From contig JAOZMU010000227.1 in assembly GCA_029934165.1 (NCBI GenBank), positions 1-6,079 on the forward strand: a DNA stretch of 6,079 bases. Direction: 5' to 3'. The notes beneath the pieces are model-generated. The model had not been told where the DNA came from, ran no database searches, and saw nothing but the letters and a program-made list of their open reading frames with translations. The DNA comes from Bacteroidales bacterium. GTDB lineage: Bacteria > Bacteroidota > Bacteroidia > Bacteroidales > JAOZMU01. Made by a program: the position numbers and the translations under genes. Positions 1-5,582 of the stretch are shown piece after piece (position 1 is the first letter of the stretch; each line of letters opens with the position of its first letter).

Positions 1-56
1 ATTTAGTTTTAGTTAGGAATTTTAATGGCTTACTTTATTAAATTCATTTTACTAAT
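1..56. repeat. Interspersed intergenic repeat, copy 1 (partial, cut by window edge)
   Basis: These 56 bases align without gaps to 1320-1375 with only two differences (g/a at 16 versus 1335, c/t at 29 versus 1348); similarity stops at base 57. The copy lies 11 bp beyond the stop codon of the TPR/anti-sigma gene. Only the hairpin half of the element is visible; the microsatellite half would lie to the left of the window. It is non-coding as far as can be seen. The repetition is directly visible. Calling it a dispersed genomic repeat family is inference from three occurrences in 6 kb. Confidence 0.85.
9..55 (-). terminator. Possible weak AT-rich hairpin downstream of the TPR gene
   Basis: Within repeat copy 1 the arms gaattttaat (17-26) and attaaattc (37-45) are complementary with one bulged base. 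The outer arms TTAGT (9-13) and ACTAA (51-55) also pair, across an internal loop. It lies just after the TPR gene stop and could end or protect its transcript. The stem is almost entirely A-T and has no convincing U-tract, so intrinsic terminator function is doubtful. Confidence 0.25.
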
Positions 57-67
57 AACAATACTTT

Positions 68-1240
68 TTATAAGTCATTCAGCAATTTTTTTGCCCGCTT
101 TTTATACTCGGAGTCTGAACCTATTATTATTTGGAGTATTTTTTTTGCTTTGCGTTTTTTTCCGTGTTTTAGGTATGCTAAAGCCAAATACCAATTAGTA
201 GTAACACGCAGTTTTGCATCAATCGGAATTGTAAGCAATTTTTTTAAATTACGTATAGCTTTTTTCGAATCATCTAAACTTAAATACGATATTGAGATGA
301 ATAGAAGTGCCTGTGTATTATGTGGATTTGCTTGCAAACACTTACGGAAATATTCGACAGACGCTTCGTAGTTTTCGGCACTATATTCATCAAGAGCTAT
401 TTCGCAATCAACAGTAGTCGATGTTGCTCCTGCTGCCGATGCGTCCTCTTTTAACGCTCTACTGGGCTGAGTAATAGTAGTGATAGCGTCTGTTTTAGCA
501 CGTTGCTGGCTATCCGATTTTTTGCTTTTTTTGGTAAGTGTCAAATTTAATTCTTCGCTTTTGTTTTCTCCTTCATTGAAATTATCAGAAATATCTTCTA
601 TGACAGTTTCTTCGAGTAAATCATCGTTATTTGCGGCAACTTCATCTTCTTCGTTTTCAAGGTCAATAATTTCTTCTATATTATCGACGGCTTCATTTTC
701 TAATTCCGAAGGAAGTGCATCTTTTTTTTCCGTCTTTTCGACAACTGACGTAACGGTATCTGGCAAAACATCGTTCTCCGCCTTACTTGTTTTTTCTTCC
801 AGAATATTCTCCTCTTCAATAATCGCGTTTTTTTTGCTTAACTCATTGGTTTGTATAGGTTTAAAGTGTTCTGCAAAATATTTTTCGCTGTTGTTGTCAA
901 TAGAATAGTTTAGAAATAGAGCCGAGCCAATGAGTAATATTACGGTAGAAGCTATTGCTAACTTACTCGAAAGCCATGAAAAATTTCTGCGTTTTTTTCG
1001 ATAATAAATTTTTTCATCAATTTTTTCGTTAAGTTCGTTTTCGATAATATTAAGTCTTTTTTTGTCAGAAATAATTGAATATCCGTCAATTAAATCTGAA
1101 CACATTTCGCAATTGACGGCGTGTTTTTCTATCTTGAAATTTTGTTGACGCGACAATTTTCCTGTTGCATATTCCCTCAAAATAGTTTCTGAAGGACATA
1201 TTGTTGGTTCGAAAATACTATATAATTTGGTGTTTGCCAT
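68..1240 (-). CDS. Membrane anti-sigma-like protein: zinc finger, one TM helix, acidic linker, TPR domain
   Basis: 390 aa starting at ATG (1238-1240). The N-terminus has a zinc-binding anti-sigma (zf-HC2/ZAS-like) signature: C15, then H40-x3-C44-x2-C47. A basic stretch (RKKRR, 81-85) precedes one hydrophobic helix at about 92-112, which by the positive-inside rule puts the zinc finger in the cytoplasm and the rest in the periplasm. Residues 134-230 form a long, low-complexity Glu/Asp-rich linker, followed by a Lys/Ser-rich patch at about 236-250. Residues about 278-388 form TPR-like helical repeats, with typical phrases such as YSAENYEASVEYFRKCL and WYLALAYLKHGKKRKAKKIL. The gene lies 130 bp downstream of the sigma-factor gene, with the interspersed repeat between them. 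A role in holding the adjacent sigma factor at the membrane is inferred from the zinc finger and context; the TPR part presumably senses or binds a periplasmic or envelope partner. It is not recognised as a named gene. The domain calls are fairly sure, the function less so. Confidence 0.85.
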   Translation of the reverse strand: MANTKLYSIFEPTICPSETILREYATGKLSRQQNFKIEKHAVNCEMCSDLIDGYSIISDKKRLNIIENELNEKIDEKIYYRKKRRNFSWLSSKLAIASTVILLIGSALFLNYSIDNNSEKYFAEHFKPIQTNELSKKNAIIEEENILEEKTSKAENDVLPDTVTSVVEKTEKKDALPSELENEAVDNIEEIIDLENEEDEVAANNDDLLEETVIEDISDNFNEGENKSEELNLTLTKKSKKSDSQQRAKTDAITTITQPSRALKEDASAAGATSTTVDCEIALDEYSAENYEASVEYFRKCLQANPHNTQALLFISISYLSLDDSKKAIRNLKKLLTIPIDAKLRVTTNWYLALAYLKHGKKRKAKKILQIIIGSDSEYKKRAKKLLNDL

Positions 1241-1283
1241 GATTTTTTTATTTATATCATTTTAGCTGCTAAGTAATGGAAAA

Positions 1284-1304
1284 TTAATAATTAATAATTA
1301 ATAA
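1284..1304. repeat. 7-bp microsatellite (ttaataa x3)
   Basis: Three perfect tandem units of ttaataa lie inside repeat copy 2, 44-64 bp upstream of the anti-sigma gene start. The equivalent tract in copy 3 (6042-6055) has only two units, so unit number varies between copies. Such tracts can change length by slippage; any effect on expression is inference. Confidence 0.8.
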
Positions 1305-1327
1305 TTTTGCTTACGCCTGATTTAGTT

Positions 1328-1374
1328 TTAGTTAAGAATTTTAATGGTTTACTTTATTAAATTCATTTTACTAA
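1328..1374 (-). terminator. Possible weak AT-rich hairpin downstream of the sigma gene
   Basis: Arms gaattttaat (1336-1345) and attaaattc (1356-1364) pair with one bulge around a 10-base loop. TTAGT (1328-1332) and ACTAA (1370-1374) extend the stem across an internal loop. The two bases that differ between copies 1 and 2 (at 1335 and 1348) fall in the internal loop and apical loop, so the stem is kept. The structure overlaps the end of the sigma gene. The stem is weak and has no clear U-tract. Confidence 0.25.
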
Positions 1375-2003
1375 TTAATTAGCCAATATAATAATGCAGA
1401 GTGTAAAAATGAGCCACTAAAAGTTCCACTTTCTATTAAAATGGTTTTTAAATTTCGCTTACCATTCTGGATGTAACTTTTTACTTTTTTAAGCGGAAAT
1501 CTTGTTTCGTCGGCAACTTCTTGATAGCTTTTGCTTTGCAAATAGAATAGTTCAATGCAGGTTTTTTGGTTTGCATTCAACTGTAACAAAGCTGTTTCTA
1601 GCTTTTTCAATCTTGCCTCGCTATCTGAATCTTCGTTTGTATGATGCAAAAAATTTGTGGTTTCCATATTTTTTTCGGCAACAATTTGGAACTCTTGCTG
1701 CTTTTTGTGGTAGCTTTTTTCGGCGCGAATTTTAAGTAGGCAATGATTTTTTGTTACTACATGAAGCCAAGATTTGAAATTCTCTACTTTGTGTTTTTTT
1801 AAATCGACAAATAGTTTCTCAAAAATTTGCATAACTGCATCTTTTGCCGCCGAATCATCTTGCAAGTACTTTATACTCACCAAATAAACAAATCGCGTGT
1901 AACGTTTATACAGTTCGCCAATCAAGCTATTGTTGCCGGTGTTTTTGTACAATTCAACGAGTTTTTTGTCGGTATGTTTCGATATTTCTTTTTCTTCGAG
2001 CAA
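1371..2003 (-). CDS. Sigma-70 family RNA polymerase sigma factor (small, ECF-like)
   Basis: 210 aa. Region 2 spans about 28-95, including YKRYTRFVYLVSIKYL, the DAVMQIFEKLF helix and FKSWLHVVTKNHCLLKIR. A variable linker covers about 96-132. Region 4 spans about 135-188, with the helix-turn-helix SYQEVADETRFPLKKVKSYI followed by QNGKRNLK. This matches the sigma-70-like factors common in Bacteroidota that begin with a TDKxLVELYKxTG motif. The start is TTG (2001-2003): no in-frame ATG lies between it and the upstream in-frame TGA, the next Met is residue 58, and the family N-terminus begins immediately after TTG. The protein should direct RNA polymerase to a specific promoter set and is probably controlled by the zinc-finger membrane protein downstream. 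It starts 79 bp after the kinase stop, so co-transcription is possible. The last residues, about 192-210 (ending LLYWLIN), are hydrophobic and look unlike the usual charged end of a sigma factor. The TAG stop lies at the edge of the interspersed repeat. Confidence 0.88.
   Translation of the reverse strand: MLEEKEISKHTDKKLVELYKNTGNNSLIGELYKRYTRFVYLVSIKYLQDDSAAKDAVMQIFEKLFVDLKKHKVENFKSWLHVVTKNHCLLKIRAEKSYHKKQQEFQIVAEKNMETTNFLHHTNEDSDSEARLKKLETALLQLNANQKTCIELFYLQSKSYQEVADETRFPLKKVKSYIQNGKRNLKTILIESGTFSGSFLHSALLYWLIN
2001..2003 (-). other. Probable TTG start codon of the sigma factor
   Basis: The only start-type codon that preserves the family N-terminus is TTG. The reading frame is closed upstream by TGA (at about 2043-2045), and no in-frame ATG or GTG lies between. 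The upstream sequence is A-rich with no Shine-Dalgarno motif, as is common in Bacteroidota. Confidence 0.65.
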
Positions 2004-2082
2004 TGTTTTCGGTTGTTTTTTGTTTTTCGCGATAAATTCAAATCAACATTTAATACTAAACTGCCTTCTCTGTTATAAAGAG

Positions 2083-5000
2083 CTACTTATTTGCATTTTC
2101 ATTTCCGTAAGGTATCGTAAAAATAAACGATGAACCTTTTTCTATTTCACTTTCAACCCAAATTTTCCCGCCGTGTTTTTCTACAAATTCTTTGCACAGA
2201 ATTAAACCAAGACCTGTTCCTGTTTCATTTTCAGTGCCTTCGGTTGTAGTGTTTTTGCTTATGTCAAATAGTTTTGGTAGAACTTTGGGGGGAATACCAA
2301 CTCCGGTATCCTTTATTGCTATTTCTATGAAATGCTGTTTTTTTTGGGCATTAATAGTAATACTACCTTTTTTGTGCGTAAATTTTATTGCATTTGAAAC
2401 TAAATTCCGAATAACGGTTGAAAGCATATCAATATCGGCTTTTAGAAAAATGTTTTCAGAGATTTGATTTTTTAGTTTTATTAATTTACTTTTTGCCTGT
2501 GGACGTAATACCTCGATAGTTTCATTAGTTGCCGAAAATAAATCAACATTTTGTGGATTAAAATCAACATTTCCTCTTTGTGTTCTCGACCAAAGAAGCA
2601 AATTTTCGAGTAGTTTATATGTGTTTTTAATTCCGGTGTAGATATAGCTTAAATACGTTTTTTGTTTTACTGTATCATATTTCTCAAATTTTTTATTCAA
2701 CATTTCCGAAAAACCGAGTACTGAAGAAAACGAACTTTTTAAATCGTGCGAAATTATAGAAAAAAACTTGTCTTTTGTTGCATTTAATTCAACAAGTTTT
2801 TGTTCTGTTTTCTTTCGTTCCGTAATATCGGTATAAATTGTTAATTTAGAATTATTGTCAAAAATTATATTTCTAACATATCTATATTGCTCTGTATTAG
2901 GCACTTGAATATCATAAGCCAATAGTTTACGCGATTTTAATAGATTGTCATACACACACCATTTACATCTTTCCTGTAAATTATAAATTGATTGATGACA
3001 CTTTGTTCCAATTTTATCTTTTCCAATTAATTTTTCCATTGCTTTATTAACATAAATAATTTTGCAATTGGTGTCATTAATATAGATAGGGTCTTCGAAA
3101 GTATTTAGTATTTGTCGCGTTTTTGCTTCACTTTCTTTTAGTGCTTGCTCGGCTTTTTTACGGTCGGTAATATCTCTTATTGCCGTAATTCTGACTTTTT
3201 TGCCTTTGTAATAATACATTTTTCCGTGCAATTCGGCACTAAACATTGTGCCATCTTTTTTTTGTGCTATCGCATCGTATGGTTTTTCGTAGTTTGAAAG
3301 CAGTTTTTCGTAGTTTGAAAGCAGTTTTTGCGTAACAAGTTCTTTGCTCTGGGGTGCAATGACATCAGTTCCAAATATTCCTAATAGTTCATTATGCGAA
3401 TATCCAAACAGTTCGCTTGCCTGTAGATTGGCTTCAATACAGACTCCTTTTTCCGAGAAAAAGATAGCCTCATTTGTTACATCAGAAAAAGCTTTTAATC
3501 GGTTTTCACTTTCTTTTAGTGCTTGCTCGGCTTTTTTGCGGTCGGTAATATCTTGTATTGTACCCGTTAGTTTAATAAATTTACCATTATCATCAAGCGT
3601 TATTTTGGTAATACAATGCACATATTTAAGTATTCCATCTTTGGTAATAATGCGATTCTCATATTCAACGGCTTGTTTTTTATTTATTAATGTTCGGAAA
3701 GTATTAAGCACCCTTTCTATATCATCAGGGTGAAGAAAGGCAAGAGTTGTTTCAGTTTTTTGGTCAAAATCTTTAAAATTTATCCCATGTAAATTACAAA
3801 GATTTTCATTCCAAAAGATATCATCTGGCTTGTTAAAATCATAACTCCAACTTCCTATTTTTGCTATTTCCTGAGCTTCTTTAAGTGCTTTTTCGCTGTC
3901 TTTAAGTGCTTTTTCGGCTTTTTTGCGGTCGGTAATATCTCTTATAGCTGTTACTCTTATGGCTTCATTGTCATAAATTAAATTACGCGATTCTATTTCA
4001 ACAGGCATTAATGAACTATCTTTTTTTATTGCTTCTATTTCATAAGGTTTTGCATAATTCAATTTAATATTCTGTTGAATAAGAGGCAAGTATTTTTTGC
4101 GAACTATTTTTTTGATTATATTCTCACCAATAAGTTCTTTGTAAGTATAGCCAAGTATTTTTGCAAAAGATTGATTTATTTCAAGAGCTTTACCTTGGTT
4201 ATGTATCAATATGCCTTCAAATGTAAGGTTACTTAGTTTGCTAAATTTCTCCTCACTTTCTTTTAGTTTTTTTTCTGCTTTTTTGCGGTCGGTAATATCA
4301 AACACAATTCCGTCTATTCTAAGAAATCTACCTCTTTTACTAAAAACAGAGGTTTTATGGTCTTCAACAAATCTGATATTATTATTTTTGTCTATAATAC
4401 GATAAAATTGAATTGTTTTTTTCGGTTCATTTGCTAACTCCGAAACAATTGCAAATATTTTGTCTCTATCTTCTGGATGAATAATATTTAACCAATTTGT
4501 TTCTTTTGCCATTATCTCCTCGGCAGAATATCCGCATATTTCAATACTTCCGCTAATTATCTCCAACGACAAATCGGAAAAACCCCTGTAAACCAATCCG
4601 GGAATATTATCAATTAAAACTTTAAGTTTTTCTTCACTTTTTGCAGTTTTGTCTTTAGAATCTCTTAACTCTTCATTGCTTGATAATAATTCTTCGTTTA
4701 TTGCTTGCAGCTCTTCGTTCTGTGTTTTTATGATAAATTCACTTTCTTCGGCTTTTTCCTTGGCGGCAATAAGTTCTCTTTTATGTTTCTTTTGTTCGGT
4801 AATATCTACATGTTTTCCGATGACCCGAATAACTTCTTTTTTAGCGTTATAAAATATGCGTGCCGTAGATTTAATATCAATCCATTTTCCTGTTTTATGT
4901 CTCATTTGGAACTCATATTTGAACTCCTTGGATTGTTCTGATAATGCCTTTTTAATAATTTCATCAACCTTGACCTTATCTTTTGGGTGTAATAAGTCGT

Positions 5001-5580
5001 TGAATGTCGAAAATTTATTTTCCAATTCGGCATCTTCGTAACCTAACATGCTTTTCCATATAGGCGAATAATAATGAGTATTTGAAATGAAATCATTATC
5101 AAAAAAGCCTTCGTTTGAAGAGTTCAATGCAACCTCAAGGCGCATTGCATTTTCTTCTGCCTTTTCTTTGGCTTCAATTAGTTCTGCTTTGTTTTTTCTT
5201 TGTTGGGTAACATCTTTCAATATTCCAATAATTCTTTTGGGGTTATTATCAGAATCAAATTCTATTGAAGCCTCTTCGCACAGAATTTTTGTCTCGCCAG
5301 CTCTGGTAACAATCTTATATTCTGCCACATAAGGATTTTCTTGCGTATCTAATAAACGTCGAGTTTCAGAAACCACAATTTCTTTATAATCCGAATGAAC
5401 CATTTTAAGAAATTTAGCGAAATTCATTTTTTCGCTCTGTGGTTTTATCCCGAAAAGCCTATACGTTTCATCAGACCACCACAAAGTATCCTTTGCAATA
5501 TCCTGATTCCAAATCCCAATTCCCGCAATTCTTTGTGCCCGATTAAGCCACTCAACAGTATTTATAAAATAGTTTTCCAT
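2083..5580 (-). CDS. Soluble sensor histidine kinase with seven PAS domains
   Basis: 1165 aa with no transmembrane segment, so a cytosolic sensor. Approximate PAS/PAC units: PAS1 12-128, PAS2 146-265, PAS3 320-435, PAS4 448-555, PAS5 570-684, PAS6 696-810 and PAS7 822-922. PAS1, 2, 3 and 5 look like the PAS_3 type (WSDETYRLFGI, HPEDR and HPDD phrases). PAS4 and PAS6 resemble each other. PAS7 carries C861, C872 and C875. Linkers between PAS units read DITDRKKAEQALKESE or similar; a longer coiled coil lies at about 266-320. The kinase core has a DHp helix with H-box SHDLKSS (phosphoacceptor H945), N-box N1059/N1063, G1 DTGVGI (1091-1096), F-box LPKLF and G2 GTGLGL (1121-1126). All catalytic boxes look intact, so it should autophosphorylate. 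There is no receiver or output domain, and the partner response regulator is not in the window. Its ATG overlaps the stop of the small PAS gene (TAATG), indicating translational coupling. Ligands of the PAS domains cannot be told from sequence alone. Confidence 0.95.
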   Translation of the reverse strand: MENYFINTVEWLNRAQRIAGIGIWNQDIAKDTLWWSDETYRLFGIKPQSEKMNFAKFLKMVHSDYKEIVVSETRRLLDTQENPYVAEYKIVTRAGETKILCEEASIEFDSDNNPKRIIGILKDVTQQRKNKAELIEAKEKAEENAMRLEVALNSSNEGFFDNDFISNTHYYSPIWKSMLGYEDAELENKFSTFNDLLHPKDKVKVDEIIKKALSEQSKEFKYEFQMRHKTGKWIDIKSTARIFYNAKKEVIRVIGKHVDITEQKKHKRELIAAKEKAEESEFIIKTQNEELQAINEELLSSNEELRDSKDKTAKSEEKLKVLIDNIPGLVYRGFSDLSLEIISGSIEICGYSAEEIMAKETNWLNIIHPEDRDKIFAIVSELANEPKKTIQFYRIIDKNNNIRFVEDHKTSVFSKRGRFLRIDGIVFDITDRKKAEKKLKESEEKFSKLSNLTFEGILIHNQGKALEINQSFAKILGYTYKELIGENIIKKIVRKKYLPLIQQNIKLNYAKPYEIEAIKKDSSLMPVEIESRNLIYDNEAIRVTAIRDITDRKKAEKALKDSEKALKEAQEIAKIGSWSYDFNKPDDIFWNENLCNLHGINFKDFDQKTETTLAFLHPDDIERVLNTFRTLINKKQAVEYENRIITKDGILKYVHCITKITLDDNGKFIKLTGTIQDITDRKKAEQALKESENRLKAFSDVTNEAIFFSEKGVCIEANLQASELFGYSHNELLGIFGTDVIAPQSKELVTQKLLSNYEKLLSNYEKPYDAIAQKKDGTMFSAELHGKMYYYKGKKVRITAIRDITDRKKAEQALKESEAKTRQILNTFEDPIYINDTNCKIIYVNKAMEKLIGKDKIGTKCHQSIYNLQERCKWCVYDNLLKSRKLLAYDIQVPNTEQYRYVRNIIFDNNSKLTIYTDITERKKTEQKLVELNATKDKFFSIISHDLKSSFSSVLGFSEMLNKKFEKYDTVKQKTYLSYIYTGIKNTYKLLENLLLWSRTQRGNVDFNPQNVDLFSATNETIEVLRPQAKSKLIKLKNQISENIFLKADIDMLSTVIRNLVSNAIKFTHKKGSITINAQKKQHFIEIAIKDTGVGIPPKVLPKLFDISKNTTTEGTENETGTGLGLILCKEFVEKHGGKIWVESEIEKGSSFIFTIPYGNENANK
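3128..3175 (-). repeat. Inter-PAS linker repeat, copy A (PAS6-PAS7 linker)
   Basis: A 48-bp segment encoding the end of PAS6 and the DITDRKKAEQALKESE linker. It matches copy B (3506-3553) at 47 of 48 bases. Identity at DNA level, including third positions, points to recent duplication or gene conversion within the kinase gene. Confidence 0.85.
3283..3324 (-). repeat. Perfect 21-bp in-frame tandem duplication in PAS6
   Basis: The units 3283-3303 and 3304-3324 are identical, followed by a 5-base partial third unit. They encode the heptapeptide LLSNYEK twice (residues about 753-766), just before KPYDAIAQKKDG. The related PAS4 has only one equivalent stretch (NIKLNYAKPYE), so one unit here looks like an added 7-residue insertion. 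A recent slippage event is inferred. Confidence 0.9.
3506..3553 (-). repeat. Inter-PAS linker repeat, copy B (PAS5-PAS6 linker)
   Basis: This is the same 48-bp linker sequence as copy A, differing only at 3538 (g versus a at 3160). It encodes DITDRKKAEQALKESE between PAS5 and PAS6. Confidence 0.85.
3878..3916 (-). repeat. Heptad tandem duplication in the PAS4-PAS5 linker
   Basis: tctttaagtgctttttcg occurs at 3878-3895 and again at 3899-3916, offset by exactly 21 bp. This encodes EKALKDS followed by EKALKEA, one coiled-coil heptad repeated. The adjoining stretch through about 3940 (ggcttttttgcggtcggtaa) is shared with the other linkers. Adding one heptad keeps coiled-coil phase. Confidence 0.75.
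4253..4300 (-). repeat. Inter-PAS linker repeat, copy D (PAS3-PAS4 linker)
   Basis: This stretch encodes DITDRKKAEKKLKESE. It is clearly related to copies A and B over its 48 bases, with shared blocks tcactttcttttag and cttttttgcggtcggtaat and a more diverged middle. It appears to be an older member of the linker repeat family. Confidence 0.7.
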
Positions 5581-5582
5581 TA
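5578..5582 (-). promoter_or_regulatory. TAATG stop-start overlap coupling the small PAS gene and the kinase
   Basis: On the minus strand the TAA stop of the small PAS gene (5582-5580) shares its last A with the ATG of the kinase (5580-5578). This one-base overlap is a classic arrangement for translational coupling by terminating ribosomes, giving linked synthesis of the two proteins. No Shine-Dalgarno sequence is evident just upstream. Confidence 0.85.

Larger units (their letters stand above)
1272..1375. repeat. Interspersed intergenic repeat, copy 2 (complete)
   Basis: This is the only copy with both halves in view. From left to right it has AGTAATGG, three 7-bp units (ttaataa, 1284-1304), ttttgcttacgcctg (1305-1319), then the hairpin half (1320-1375). 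The right half matches 1-56 at 54 of 56 positions. The left half matches 6030-6079 except for one missing 7-bp unit in that copy. The ends carry short inverted sequences, AGTAA (1272-1276) and TTACT (1368-1372), giving an element of about 101 bp. It fills most of the gap between the sigma and anti-sigma genes, and its right edge supplies the TAG stop and last Asn codon of the sigma gene. It encodes no protein. It resembles a MITE or other non-autonomous element, but no transposase or clear target-site duplication is seen. Confidence 0.85.

Noticed and set aside
722..835. Runs of eight T (722-729, 828-835, also in the kinase gene) as phase-variation tracts
   Set aside because: They encode Lys-rich stretches in AT-rich DNA, are of modest length and are common throughout the window; nothing points to switching.
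480..908. Plus-strand open frame of 142 codons, very Ser-rich
   Set aside because: It is the antisense shadow of the Glu/Asp-rich linker of the TPR protein (Glu codons read as Ser/Phe in reverse). It has no domain, and the minus-strand gene is convincing.
1272..1375. Repeats as a CRISPR array or attachment site
   Set aside because: Copies are kilobases apart with whole genes between them, without regular spacers, and no integrase or Cas gene is present.
2068..2082. Small inverted repeat ctct...agag just after the kinase stop as a terminator
   Set aside because: The stem is only four base pairs, with no following U-tract on the coding strand.
2004..2082. Bacteroidota-type promoter (TTTG / TAnnTTTG) before the sigma gene
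   Set aside because: A TTTG is present, but no matching TAnnTTTG lies at the expected spacing, so a promoter cannot be supported.
1827..2133. Several overlapping plus-strand frames rich in Phe and Cys
   Set aside because: They overlap each other and are antisense to the sigma factor and the kinase end; their composition is typical of the reverse of A-rich coding DNA.
3344..3733. Plus-strand open frame of 129 codons
   Set aside because: It lies fully inside the kinase gene, antisense to clear PAS domains, and has no recognisable features.
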